A DNA stretch of 64,000 nucleotides from assembly GCF_001540865.1 (NCBI RefSeq), contig NC_033622.1:7312481-7376480 (forward strand). The letters are read 5' to 3'. How positions within the stretch are numbered: the stretch's first letter is position 1; the number at the start of each line of letters is the position of its first letter. Both the position numbers and the translations under genes were made by a program. This DNA is from Ananas comosus. Taxonomy: Eukaryota; Streptophyta; Magnoliopsida; Poales; Bromeliaceae. Positions 1-11,994 of the stretch are shown here, one piece after another. Under the pieces are notes generated by a model. That model ran no database searches and had not been told where the DNA came from. It saw only the letters and a program-made list of their open reading frames with translations.

Positions 1-1393
1 AAATGTTGTTTACCCTCCAACTCTATCAATTTAATCTGTGTATGACTTCCTACATTTCTTCTTTTAATCTCATCACAAAAATCAAAAACTCTTAAGAATG
101 ATAGATCCCACTTTCCATGTAATTGGGTCATTGCGAGCTCCTTACCCTTCCACACCCTCAAATAGGGCAACTCCAACCTTCCATACTGCTCTTTAAGTCT
201 TCTAGATAAATCACTCACAGGTATATCACCTTCATTTTTTAGCCAATTAATGATTCTTTCTGCAATCCATCCTTTTGTAGCATTCTTGTTTCCACATCTA
301 TTGACAACTTCACATGTATGCTCTGATTGGAGAGTTTTGATCTGTCGACACAATAGATTGAAAGAAATAATTAGAGTAAAGTAAAATTAGACATAGTAGC
401 AAATACAATTTACTTATTTACCTGAAAGGTAGCTTCTCCTCGAATCCTTGCTGCGTGTATTCTCCACCCACAACCTTCTGTCGTACATCTTGCAGTCACT
501 CTAGATTGATCACTTTTAATAATCTTGAATTGGAATTGATTTTGGACAGCGAATTGATGAAGAGCACTTCTAAATGAATTGACATCAGGATACTTCACAC
601 CATAGTCCACAATTGGATTCTCATTGTCATAAACTAACTCATCCTCATCTGAGTCAGTTTCAGTGGAACTAAAGCCTAAATTCTGTTCAAAATTTTCAGT
701 AGATGATTTATCTGATTCATCTACTCCCTCTACTCCCTCAGCTACACCTTCATATCCAACACCTTCATCTACAGCATCATAATCAGCCTCTAGATGAGTT
801 CCACCTTCATCTTCAACACCATATGCTTCCTTGAGAGCAACACCTTCATCTCCAACAGCATTTTCTATACCATTATAATCAGCATCTTCATCTCCAACAT
901 TATCTTCTTCCGCAGCTACATTCTCATTTCTAACATCATCTTCTTCCTCAGCTACATTCTCAATTCTAACATCATCTTCAACCTCAATTTCACCCTCAAC
1001 TACATCCTCAACTACATCCTGAACATTGAAATTAAAAGGAATGCCATCGGAACTAATAGTAACAAATATTTCTATCTCTGTACCATCTGTGAATTGCTCT
1101 AACATATCAAGAAAATCACTTTCATCTTTAATATCAATAAACTTTTGAGCTTTTCCTTTGGTCTTCTTTGATTTATAAGCCACTCGCACATATTCTGTTT
1201 CTCCCCAATCCCACATTTTTTTGATATCTTCAAAAAACTCTTTTAAAGTATATGTATCACTAAGCACTGTGTAGCAAGTTTGCATTCCATACACATATTT
1301 TCTGCCTAACTTTGTCTTTACTGGTTTAAACACTCCCCCATACATAACTTTCAATCTATAATCTGGTGCCATGCTGAAATTGCAAATCAACAT
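1..1393 (-). CDS. MULE (MuDR-type) transposase, 5' part, cut by window edge
   Basis: This is the N-terminal part of a Mutator-like transposase, which would bind element termini and catalyse cut-and-paste transposition. The first exon runs 1393 to 422 and ends at CAG followed by gtaaat; the intron is 421-342 and ends in ag; the second exon runs 341 to 1 and stays open to the edge. The protein starts with a PB1-like domain (motif VMYGGVFKP). A long acidic repeat region of EEDDVRNENV-like units follows (about residues 130-240), then the MuDR DNA-binding domain (VKYPDVNSFRSAL, then CTTEGCGWRIHAARI). Exon 2 continues with SEHTCEVVNRCGNKNATKGW, typical of plant MULE transposases. The catalytic DDE domain lies outside the window. 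Two starts are possible: codon 1 at 1393, or MAPDYRLKV at about 1372. No stop or frameshift is seen in this part. Confidence 0.85.
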
Positions 1394-2125
1394 CTAGATT
1401 TAAATAACACCATATATAATGAATTTTGATGCATGCAAAAGATATTAAAGATCAAATCACAAGAAATTAATTCATAGAATAAAAGGACAAGAAGTTAATT
1501 ATAAAATCAATAAGTTAATTTATATAGCAGATTAAAAAATCCTAAATGTAAAAAATTACAAAATTTCATGAATCTTACCTTTTTCTTTACGTAGAAAGTT
1601 GTAAGAACACAATGTAGACCCTGATCTCGTTCAAACAGAGCACAATATTTGGATACTCCAAAACCCTAAATAATGGAAACGATGGCGAAGATCAACGGAG
1701 ACAGCGGAGACAGCGGAGAAGGAAGCACCGGAGAAGGAGGAAGTACTTTTTTGTAAAGACAAAATAGAAATGGTAGAGGAGAAGCAACGGTTTTCTCTCC
1801 AACAAGCTCGCTGTCGCCTAGGTTGAAGACGGTTGTGAATGGGGCCAAGTCGCGCGTCGTAGGAGAAGAAAGATGGGAGGGAGCGAAAGAAAGGATAACT
1901 TAAGGGATTAGGATAATAAGGTAGGGGCAAAATTGGTATTTTAGATAGTTTTAACTCAAGTATACATTTAACCCATGTTTAACCCGAGTTAAACTAACAG
2001 GGGATAACAGTGAGGGTATTTTGGAATAACGGTGGAACCTATGAAGGGCATTTTAGAAAGAAAAAAAAAAGTAGGGGCAGATCGGATATATCCAGACCCA
2101 TGAGGGGTATATAGGCAATTATCCC
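1..2125 (-). mobile_element. Autonomous-type MULE, right-hand portion with terminal inverted repeat
   Basis: The MULE reads leftwards, so its transposase 5' end and leader (1394-1900) lie inside a terminal inverted repeat that ends at 2125 (outer end, read inward, GGGATAATTGCCTATATACC). The repeat can be followed for about 165 bp by alignment with the related terminus at 2262. The leader at 1650-1900 is GC-richer and has short ORFs in several frames that are not credible genes. The left terminus and the target duplication are outside the window. Confidence 0.7.
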
Positions 2126-2261
2126 TTTATTTTTTTATGTAAGAAAAAATTATAACTCAAAAGGAACGATGGTTTAAATATACAATCACATGCACCCCCC
2201 AAAAAATATATTTTATTTTTTAATTTAAATATTAAAATTGTATCAAACGTCATATATTTTA

Positions 2262-2440
2262 GGGATAATTGCCTATACACCCCTCAAAACTTTAAAAATA
2301 TCTAATTTTACCCTACGATTTTTTGTTTGCAATATTCTCCTCATATGTTCATCCGTTATTCGAAAATGCCCTCACAGTTACCATCCGTTAAGTTACTAGT
2401 TTAGGATTAAACGTGAGTTAAATGTGAACCAAAATTAAGA
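2262..2440 (+). mobile_element. Second MULE terminus, facing away from the first
   Basis: The sequence from 2262 (GGGATAATTGCCTATACACC) matches the inverted end at 2125 for about 170 bp, with scattered differences. Shared blocks include GCCCTCACAGTTA and GAGTTAAATGTGAACC. The outer ends face each other across 136 bp of AT-rich DNA (2126-2261). The far end of this second element was not found, so it may be a truncated element or a MULE-derived MITE. Confidence 0.55.
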
Positions 2441-3185
2441 AAAATTGAAATACCTCTTTTGTCCTTAACTTTAAGGGTGCGTTTGGTTCAAGTTATCCTG
2501 ACAGAATTACACAAAATTCTGCCAGGATTACCGTGTTTGGTTCATCCGCTATATAATCTAGTCGTTAATATAGCATTACAAATCGAGTAGAATTACACCG
2601 AAAATATTAACGAGAGGGGAGTTATCTTGCATTACTGAAAACCGGTAACACTACATATTATGTAAAATGACAATTTTACACTCTAACTCTCGAAATCCTT
2701 TCAATACGTTATTTAAAAAAATTAATTTAAAATTTTGAATTGTCAACTTTTAATTTTAGATTTTAAATTTAGAAATTTCATATTTATATTTTAAATTAAA
2801 ATATTAAATTTATATTTTTGTTAAAATTTAAAATTTAAAATTATTTAAAATAAAATTTGGTAAAAAAATATTGTTTGTAAACAATAAAAAAAAGTTTACG
2901 AAATATAACTAAGGGCAATTTTGGAATAGACTATACTTTATTGTCTAGATTACTAAATTTTATAGACATAACCAAACATACTAACGCTATAAACAATGCA
3001 ATCCAGTATTACATTTGTAATATACCGAAAATTCGGAAACTAAATATCGAACTTTAGTCAAATTGACCAAAGTGCGAAGATAGTACACTTCGAAAAGTCC
3101 GAAGATGTTAAAATGATCAAAAGTGCGTTGTGGGAGGTTTTCGAGAGCTAAAAAATCAAAAATCTGCATTCTGCAAGTTTTGTGC

Positions 3186-3312
3186 TCTCGAGAACCGGTC
3201 CCTGGTGGGAGAGACCGGTCCCCGAATGCGTGAAAATTGAGAAAGCTGACAAATCTGATAAGTCCCAGAAAACCAGCTCTCGGGAACCGGTCCCTCTGGG
3301 AGAGACCGGTTG
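3186..3312. promoter_or_regulatory. ACCGGT palindrome cluster in LTR D (left arm)
   Basis: Four ACCGGT cores occur in about 120 bp, in the pairs GAACCGGTCCCTGG / AGAGACCGGTCCCC and GGAACCGGTCCCT / GAGACCGGTTG. The cluster starts about 170 bp from the LTR 5' end, in the U3 region. It is cut off at 3312 by the family B insertion. Confidence 0.6.
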
Positions 3313-5059
3313 TGTCACACTGTCACGCCCCGAGACCGCTACCAATTTGGTCCGGCCCCGGGCGCGTCGAACAGACGGCGAACGGACAGGACCTCCCCTG
3401 TCCGTCCAAGGCTAACCAGCAGATCATGTATAAGAATTTACCCAGGAATTAATTCATAAATACACGATCAAGAAGCACCACCAGTGCAACAAGACGAGAG
3501 CAAGAATACAAGTATAAAAACATATACAAGTACATAAAGAGAGAAGAGGCTATCTATTACATTCATTTGACTTAATACATTCAATTACATCTTTTACTTT
3601 TTCCAAAATATGAATACAATCGCTCAAACCTCACCCTATACAACATCTACTCTCAAATACAAAAAGGGTGACAGCTAATGCAAAAAGGGAGGTAGCTAAT
3701 GCGACTAGAGCGCCGGGCCCTTACCACGATCCTCACGCTCGCTGGGGACGCCCGAACTAGAACCTGTAAAAAGTGGGGTGAGAACTAACTTTCTTAGTTC
3801 CCAGTGGGTTTGGCCGCCGACTCCGCCGATCTCCCCACTAGGTCCAAGCGGGCACAAGTAGATAATCGATAGATAGATAGATAAGTAAAGCTGTAAAGAC
3901 ATGAAAGTGAAGCTACACTACTATGCCCAATCATAGATACATGAATGCATGTTCAATAGAACGGTAAGCAACTAACCTGTCGTCATGTCAACGGTAAAGC
4001 TATGTACTTGTTCGTCAATGTCATTTACTTGCTTCTTAATCTCATGGCTTCCCTGACGGAGCCTACTGCTCACTAGCCATCTCGAAGGTAGGGAGGGTCA
4101 ACTCGCACTACGAACCGAGACCGTCTGCCGGGGCCTAAATAGGCAACCCTTGGGACCCAAAATAGGCGATCCCACGTGACCAACATCCGGAGCGCACTAC
4201 TTGTGTGGGGCTTCCATCACAAGATTTAGAAACAGACCGTGAGCATGATCCAATCCTCGTCTCGAGAATACCCTATCCTCTAGGGTTACAATCATCATAT
4301 AGTCCATAGGTTTCACATACACTACGACTCATATGTGTCATTTGTTCTTTTGCTTACTATCAACTAAATTGCCACTCGTCCATTGTTTACTATCGACTAG
4401 ATGCCACTCGTTCTTTGTTTAACATTAGACCAACCATTGAGCCCATCTCTTTCTCTGCACTATAGGATTCACAAGTCTCGACCCAATCCTTATCAATCCA
4501 CTATATCAAGTATCCAATACATGCTACGATATCATCAAGGAAGGCATAAGGAAAGGCAATGCATAATAATCCTATAATGCAATAATACAAGATGCAAGAT
4601 CGAAATATACTAAGACATAGAAGGGAGCCCGATTGCTTCGGGATGGACACCACCCACCTCTTGGCGATGCCGCGATGGTAGAAAACTCGACGCTGCGGTC
4701 TTTGCACGCCGCTTCAACTCCTCGGGGCGAAGCGAGCCCTCGAGTACCCGATTCGGCGATAACTCCGCACTCGCTCGTCGGATCAGCAAACCGTCTTCGC
4801 CGACGCGTTCCGGGACCTAGCAATTTGGTTTACGACCCATTAAAATAGATCAAAACCCTAGATTTCCCAAAATCCCAAATCCGTGCCCTAAAATGGCGAC
4901 GAGAGGGAAATCCATGGTGCGAGCTTCGATTTCGAGTTCGAACCGTCTATTTATCCCCAATAGGTTCCATTTGAACCAATTCTAAGCAACAAAACCCAAC
5001 CCTAAGAAATCTACCATGGATGGGTTTGGAGTTTACCTCTAAGCCAAGCTCCAAGCTTG

Positions 5060-5262
5060 CCCTAGCTTGAAGGAGAGAGAGAAGAAGACCTTCTTCTTCT
5101 TCTTCTTGGACTTCTCCTTCTACTTCTTCCTCTTTTCCTTTTTTTCTTTCTTCTCCTTCTTCTTCTCCTTATTTCTTTCTAGAGAGAGAGAGGGAAAGAG
5201 TGTGAAAGAGAGAGAGAAAGAGCAACTGAGGGAGAGAGAGGGGCCCCCAAGCCCTCATATAG
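5060..5262 (-). promoter_or_regulatory. LTR A core promoter: TATA-like box and CT-rich leader
   Basis: Read on the - strand, GGCCTATATGAGGGC (about 5262-5248) is followed by a run of CTCTCTCTCCCTC and then a long GAA/GAG-rich stretch. The same order, palindrome array then TATA-like box then CT/GA-rich leader, recurs in LTR B, the inverted LTR A and LTR D. The start of transcription is inferred, not observed. Confidence 0.4.
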
Positions 5263-5329
5263 GCCATTTTGCAAATAGCCCCCTCAACTTTTCATTTTCT
5301 GAAACAGCCATCCCTGGGCCATTTTCGTA

Positions 5330-5625
5330 GTGAGGGACCGGTCCCAGCTCGGGGAGACCGGTCCCCGAAGGCTGCCATTTCGAGCAGAGGGGATTTCGCG
5401 TTCGGAAACCGGTCCTTGCCTGAGAGACCGGTCCCCGGGAGACCGGTCCTTGTCCGAGAGACCGGTCCCCGAAAGTTGAGTTTTCGGGACTTAGCCAAAT
5501 TTCAGCTATTTTCGCTGGGCCAACGTTCGGGAACCGGTCCCTCACCACCAGGGACCGGTCTCATCAGAGACCCCCGCAGCCCAGCCTGATGGAACCGGTC
5601 CCTCCCTGCCAGGGACCGGCCCCCA
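5330..5625. promoter_or_regulatory. ACCGGT palindrome array in LTR A (U3)
   Basis: About ten GACCGGTC or AACCGGTC motifs lie within 300 bp, many paired 15-25 bp apart (for example GGGACCGGTCCC and GAGACCGGTCCCC). In LTR orientation the array lies 170-465 bp from the LTR start, directly upstream of the TATA-like box. I infer a U3 enhancer; the binding factor is unknown. Confidence 0.6.
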
Positions 5626-5795
5626 AGAGAAATTCTGCTCTAGTGCAGATTTTGCACTGGTGCTCCCGCGGACCCTTCTTTAATGCATTTTATGCATTAT
5701 AAACACCTTCGGACATTCCGAAGCCTACACACTCGACGAATAGTCGATTCTAGTCGAAGTCTAATCCTCGAGTTTCGAGATTTCACTTCCTTACA

Positions 5796-8432
5796 CACAC
5801 CCCGCCCCGAAACCACTACCAATTTGACACAATTCGGGCGCGCCGAGCGGACCGCCGAACGGACAGCACCTCCCCTGTCCGCCCAAGGCTCACAACAAGA
5901 ATGTGTACAAGAAATTCCCAGGTATTTAAATTCTAAACATACACATTCAACGAGGCACAATTAGTGCCAGCAACTACAAGAGCAGGTAATTTACAGGAAT
6001 AACATGTGAAATAAAGAGAGTACTTTACTAACTATTACAATAGTTCGCATCTTTTCATTTACATCATTTTCTTTAAATGATTACATCATTCATCCAAAAT
6101 ACATAGCTCTCCAAATCCTCACTTACAATGAATCTCTCAAATACATATGTGTGCTAATGCAAAAAGGAAAGCTACTATACTACCACGGTCTCACTGATCG
6201 GGCACAATGCCCTTGCCGCGGTCCTCTCTCGGCAACCCTGTACTTACCACTGAAAATAGAGTGGGGTGAGAACTATCTTTCATAGTTCCCAGTGGGCTCG
6301 GCCGCCGACTCTGCCGATCTCCCCACTAGGTCCAAGTGGGCACAAGCAACAACAGGTAGATAGATAGATAGATATCTCAAAGCATTAAAGACATAAAGGA
6401 AATCTATGCTACTATGCCCATAATCATGTATAATGAATGCATGCATCATATAGTAAAGGTTTACTATCATGCTAACGAATTCGATTCATGTTCGAATAAT
6501 AATGTTCAATGACATTGTTCACTGTTCCTTCACCCAATCTGTAGCGAAGCCCTTAGGTTCGCCAATAACTCACATTTCAATCGCAAAGTGGGGAGGGAGC
6601 TCCAAGTGCACCTAAGCTCGGGACCGTCTGCGGACCTCTATGTGGTCCGGACCTCCAAGTGGTCCTAGTCGCACGACACTCCGGAGTACTCGACGACAAT
6701 CCCCTCCATGTGGGAATATGGATGGCTATACCACCCCAAAAGCAGACTGTGAGCTAGATCTATCATCTCCAAGTGAGAATACCCTACAACTAGGGTCAAC
6801 AACCCAATCGAATCCTCTCCAAGTGAGGATACCCTATGAACTAGGGTCAACATCTCTCGCGGAATCGTCTGTTCCCGACATTCATGCAATGCTATTTAGC
6901 TTTTCTAAATTCATTGTTCACAAGGCATTTTCTAAGGGATCCATCTATCCCTAGGTTCTCAAACCTCTAGTGTCATTTACACTACATTAATGCCACTCGT
7001 TATTCTTTAACATTTGGATACCACTCGTTTGTTATTTAACATTAAACACTACTTTCTATGTCATCAACATCCCCATCGGGTCTCTCTCTTTCTTCGCATC
7101 ATAGGATCCGTGCTCCGACCCGATCCTCACCTATCTAAGTTACCAAGCGTTCCAAGTACACTAGGTTTTCAATTAGAAAGCATAAGGAAAGGTATACTAT
7201 GCAATCCTACAATGCAACATGTAAGAGATGAGATTAAATGCAATTTAAGACATAGAAAGGAGTTCGAAAGTTTCGGATGGCACCCCCCACCTTTTATCGA
7301 CGTAGAGGCTTTAGAAATGTTTCTCGGCAAACTTTACGACGAGGTATCGGCCTTCTCGGTCCAAGACAAGGCTAAATCGGCCGTATTTCGCCGATAGCTC
7401 CAATCCCACTCGACGAATCGCGAAATCGACTTCGCCCCCGCGTTTTGTTACCTACCAAATAGGTTTACGAGGCCTCAAATGAGATCAATCTCATATTTTA
7501 CCAAAAAAACCCCATTTTGGGTGCCCTAGGGTTCCCATCTTGCCATTTGCAATTTGGAACGCTAACTCTAGCTTTGATCCACCAACAATGGTGCTAGGGG
7601 TCCATTTGACCCCATTTCAAAAGCTCAAAACCCAAAACCCTAAGTTTTAGAAGCTAGGGTTTAGTAGCTTACCTCTTGAGCTACTCTAAAGAGAAGAGAA
7701 GAGGAAGATGAAGGTGTCCAAGGCCTTCCTCTTGATCTCCTTCTTCTTCTTCTTTCTTTTCTTCTTCTCCTTTTCCTTCCTGTGCTTCTTGTTCTTCTTG
7801 TTCTTCTTCTCTTTCTAGAGAGAGAGAGGGAGAGTGATGAGAGGGAGTGAGGGGATGAGAATGAGAGGGAGAGAGGGTAATTTCCCATATACACCCCTCA
7901 TATGATGGCCATTTTGCACTTAAACTCCTCCACTTTTCCATCCTTGCACTGCCTTCACTGGGCAGAATTCGCACGGAGGGACCAGTCTCCCCGACTTGGG
8001 ACCGGTCCCCGAGAGCCTCCCTCGGGCGCACGCGTTCGGGAACCGGTCTCTCCCCGGGAGACCGGTCCTCGGGAGACCGGTTCCTCTCGGAGAGACCGGT
8101 TCCCGAGAGCTGAACTTTCGGGACTTAGCCAAATTCCGGTATTTCTCGTTGGGACCACGTTCGGGGACCGGTCCCTCCCTGAAAGGAACCGGTTGCATTA
8201 AGCAACCCCGCTACACCCAGCCGATGGAACCGGTCTCTCACCTCCAGAGACCGGTCCCCGAGAGTAACATTAGCCCAATGATGCAGTTTGCACCATTTGC
8301 TCTCGTGGACTCAACTCCAAGGCACTTTTTATGCTTTGGACATCTTTAACTTCCCCAAAGGGTATTCTCTCGACAAACAGTCGATCCTGGACGAAGCACA
8401 ACTTTCGAATTTCGAGAATTCACTTCCTTACA
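5796..8432 (-). repeat. 3' LTR of gypsy element B (main part)
   Basis: With its first eight bases at 3313-3320 this LTR is about 2.64 kb. On the - strand it begins TGTAAGGAAGTGAATTCTCG at 8432 and ends in GGGGTGTGACA. It matches the 5' LTR fragments at 13590-13820 and 16267-16889 closely. It holds a U3 palindrome cluster (8265-7978), a CT/GA-rich leader (7880-7685) and a short GATA repeat near 6357. No protein-coding gene is credible here. Confidence 0.85.
7978..8265. promoter_or_regulatory. ACCGGT palindrome array in LTR B (U3)
   Basis: Eight or more ACCGGT cores are present, such as GGGACCGGTCCCC, GAGACCGGTCCTC and GGAACCGGTTGC. In LTR orientation they lie 165-455 bp from the LTR start and upstream of a TATATGGG-type box near 7890. 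This is the same position as in LTR A. Confidence 0.6.
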
Positions 8433-8445
8433 TCCTCCCCTACTT
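8433..8445 (-). other. Polypurine tract of element B
   Basis: The - strand reads AAGTAGGGGAGGA immediately before the 3' LTR start TGTAAGG. This is the expected second-strand priming site of an LTR retrotransposon and fixes the 3' LTR boundary at 8432. Confidence 0.8.
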
Positions 8446-8503
8446 AAAAGGAGTTTCATCCTCGAAACTAACTAGATTTTTTTACTTAACTTAAATTCTT
8501 ACC

Positions 8504-11500
8504 TCACTCCTCGAACAGATGAGGGTGGTGCTTTCTCATTAGATCCTCGAGTTCCCAGGTGGCCTCGCAATCATCATGATTGCTCCACCTAACTTTAACA
8601 TAGGGAATTTCTTGATTCCTCAACTTTCGCACCTCTCGGGCGATAATCTCTACCGGAAACTCTTCATAGCTCAAGTCTCCTTAAAGTTCCGGCGATTCAT
8701 ATAGCATCGCATGCTCGGGGTCGTGAATATACTTGCGGAGATTAGAGACATGGAACACATTGTGTACATCCGCAAGCTTCAGCGGCAAAGCAAGTCGGTA
8801 GGCCACCGTACCAACTCGCTCCAATATTTCATAGGGTCCAATGTATCGGGGACTCAACTTTCCCCGCACTCCAAACCGCTTCACAGGCCGTATCGGTGAA
8901 ACTTTCAAGAATACTCCGTCGCCCACCGCGAACTCTATATCTTGTCGGCGTCTATCAGCATAGCTTTGCTGTCTCGATTGCGCCGTGAGCAATCTCTTGC
9001 GAGCAAGGCTGACTTTCTCCTCCGCTTCTCGCAACACATCAGGGCCGAACTCAGCCCGCTCACCTACATCGCTCCAATGTATAGGAGACCGACACGTACG
9101 CCCGTAAAGAGCCTCGAACGGTGCCATCTCTACACTAGCATGATAACTGTTGTTGTAGGCGAACTCGGCCATAGGTAGGTGATCACACCAACTTCCCTTA
9201 TAATCGATGACACACGCTCACAACATATCCTCCAGAGTCTGAATGGTTCTCTCTGTTTGCCCGTCGGTCTGAGGATGAAATGCAGTGCTGAAATCGAGCC
9301 GTGTACCAAGGGCTTCCTGCAGGCTTTTCCAAAAGTGTGAAGTGAACCGGGGGTCGCGAACCGACACGATCGATTTCGGCACCCCATGCAGTCTCACTAT
9401 CTCATCGAAGTATACCTGCACTAACTTGTCACCCGACCACGTGGTGTGGATCGATAAGAAGTGAGCCGACTTCGTAATCGGTCCACAATTATCCAAATTG
9501 CATCGTGGCCGTCCGTTGAGCTAGGTAAGCCGATCACGAAGTCCATTGATATATCCTCCCATTTCCAAATGGGGATTGGTAGGCTTTGAAGCTTTCCCGC
9601 TGGAAATCGATGCTCGGCCTTTACTTGTTGGCATGTTAAGCACTTCGGCACAAAGCGTCCAATATCACCTTTCATTCCCAGCCACCAGTAGTGCATTTTT
9701 AGTCCTTGATACATCTTGGTGCCTCCCGAGTGATCGGCATACGGAGATCGGTGTGCTTCTTGTAGAATCAATTCACGAAGCTCTCTATCTTTCGGCACAC
9801 ACCATCGGTTTCTAAACCGAAGCGTACCATCGGCATCTACACTGAAATCGCCGCCATGCCCTTCCTCGATGTTTCGCCGCACCTTTTGGAGCTCGGGGTC
9901 TGCGGGTTGCAGATCTTTGATCCTCTCCAACAAGGTCGGTTGGACAACGAGTGCCATCAACAGAGCTGGAGTCTCGGGAGTAACTACTTCGAGGTCCAGT
10001 CGCTCCATCTCCAGCCATAGAGGAGATTGATTGGTAACCCACATGGCAAGGTTTTCCGCTGACTTCCTACTCAGCGCATCCGCGACCACATTTGCCTTCC
10101 CGGGGTGGTAGAGGATATCAACGTCATAATCCTTTAATAGTTCCAACCACCGCCGCTGACGCATATTGAGCTCCTTCTGTGTGAACAAGTACTTCAAGCT
10201 TTTGTGGTCAGTATAGATCTCACAATGGGCACCATATAAGTAGTGCCTCCACAGCTTCAAGGCGAAAATCACTGCCGCTAACTATAAATCATGGATGGGG
10301 TAGTTCTTCTCATAGCTCTTCAGCTGACGGGATGCGTAGGCAATCACCTTCCCATTTTGCATCAAGACACACTCCAATCCTAGATAGGAAGCATCGCTGT
10401 AGACTACGAAGTCTTCGCCCTGCACCGGTAGAGCGAGCACCGGAGTCGAAGTTAATCTTTGGTTCAACTCTTTGAAACTCCGGTCGCACTCCTCGCTCCA
10501 AGCAAACTTGGTGCCTTTCTGAGTCAGGCGGGTAAGTGGAATTACTATCTTGGAAAAGCCTTCCACAAACCACCTATAATAGCCCGCTAAGCCCACGAAG
10601 CTTCGAACCTCCGTGACATTAGTCGGGCGCGGCCAATCCTTGATGGCTTCAACTTTCCTCGGGTCTACAGAAACTCCACCCGCGGAAATCACATGCCCTA
10701 GAAATGCAACTTCTCGGAGCCAGAAGTCGCACTTCTTCAACTTAGCATACAGCTTCTCCTCCCGAAGGGTTTGAAGCACTATCCTCAAATGCTCGGCATG
10801 TTCCTCGTCACTACGAAAATAGACTAATATGTCGTCTATGAAGACCACGACAAATCGGTCCAAAAACCTCCTGAAGACACGGTTCATCAAGTCCATGAAC
10901 GCCACTGGAGCATTCGTGAGTCCAAATGGCATAACCGTGAATTCATAGTGCCCATACCGCGTACGAAACGCAGTCTTCTGCACATCCTTCGGCTTGATTT
11001 TCAACTGGTGATAGCCGGACTGCAAATCTATTTTCGAGTACACACACGACCCCTGCAACTGATCGAACAAGTCGTCGATTCGGGGAAGTGGGTATTTGTT
11101 CTTGATCGTGACTTTGTTCAACTTTCGATAATCCACGCAGAGTCGAAACGACCCGTCATTCTTCCATACAAACAATACCGGGGCTCCCCACAGTGATACA
11201 CTTGGCCGGATAAACTGCTTGTCGAGAAGGTCTTGCAATTGACTCCTCAACTCTTTCAGTTCCGCCGGCGCCATTCGGTACGGAGCCTTCGAGATCGGTG
11301 TAGTACCGGGAACCAAGTCTATGACGAATTCGATCTCCCGATCCGGTGGTATCCCCGGCAACTCCGCGGGAAATACATCCGAGAACTCCCGCACCACCGA
11401 TAGCTCCTCCAATGTAGGAGCCACTCGTTCCACTTCCACAACAGTCGCTAAGAATGCCGTGCAACCACTGTTCACCAACTTCCTTGCTCTTGACGCCGAC

Positions 11501-11994
11501 ACCGTCGCGACGAAACAAGAGCTCCGGCAAACCCGGTAGGTGAACTCCTTTTGTCCTGGCTCACGAAACGTAATTACTCTGCTCTTGCAGTCGATCGTTG
11601 CATGATATTTCGAGAGCCAGTCCATGCCTAGAATAACATCATAGGCCTCCAGTTTCCTGAGTTCTAGCATCCGTATAGGCATTATCAAGTAACCCACTTG
11701 TACTGGACACGATGCACACTCCGAGTAAGTATTAAATGTCGACCCAGGGCCCTCAACTCGCCACTTGTCACTCGCCTCAATGAGTATGTCATGCATGCGT
11801 GCGAATGCTCTACTAATGAATGAATGCGTGGCTCCTGTATCAAATAAAGCCCTGGAGCGAACTCCGTTAATTAAAACCATACCTGCCACAAGGCGATGCT
11901 CCTCCGCCTCCGCAGGCTCCTCGGCTTGAACCTGAGCGGCAAATACCCGCTCGCTCGGGGCCGATCGCGTCACCTCGGGTTGACGCGACATCAT
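8504..11994 (-). pseudogene. pol: Ty3/gypsy pol polyprotein, broken
   Basis: This reads on in frame from the gag C-terminus. Protease has the active-site motif [12 protein letters not shown] (near 11850). Reverse transcriptase has [16 protein letters not shown] and the catalytic FIDDIL box (near 10830). RNase H ([27 protein letters not shown]) follows. Integrase has the HHCC zinc site ([18 protein letters not shown] ... CLTCQQ) and a DDE core ([24 protein letters not shown]). The C-terminus is chromodomain-like (PYVKVRWSNHDDCEATWELE). Lesions by reading: TAG in place of Glu at about 10282, a 1-bp deletion near 9473, TGA in place of Arg at about 9218, and TAA near 8679. The original stop is TGA at 8504-8506. 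It would have copied and integrated the element but cannot now make a full protein. Confidence 0.85.

Larger units (their letters stand above)
3321..5795 (-). mobile_element. Solo LTR, family A, inside the 3' LTR of element B
   Basis: On the + strand this runs from TGTCACGCCCCGAGACC at 3321 to CACTTCCTTACA at 5795. The direct repeats CACAC (3316-3320) and CACAC (5796-5800) flank it. Removing it restores the start of LTR B. It is 2,475 bp long. Read on the - strand it has a U3 palindrome cluster (5625-5330), a TATATGAG box near 5258, a CT-rich leader (5240-5060), and a terminal segment with GGCGGACAGG/CCTGTCCGTTCG-like inverted repeats. Short ORFs here are LTR translations, not genes. Confidence 0.85.

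Noticed and set aside
794..1102. Open frame on the + strand opposite the MULE transposase
   Set aside because: It is the complement of the acidic repeat region of the transposase; its low-complexity Ile/Asn/Ser composition follows from that.
5067..5589. Several overlapping ORFs rich in Phe/Leu or Arg/Pro/Gly
   Set aside because: They lie in the CT-rich leader and palindrome array of LTR A. Similar ORFs recur in every array copy and in several frames, so they reflect base composition and repeats.
7996..8349. ORF of 117 codons with repeated GNRSLP-like units
   Set aside because: It is a translation of the LTR B palindrome array and extends into non-coding LTR; no conserved domain.
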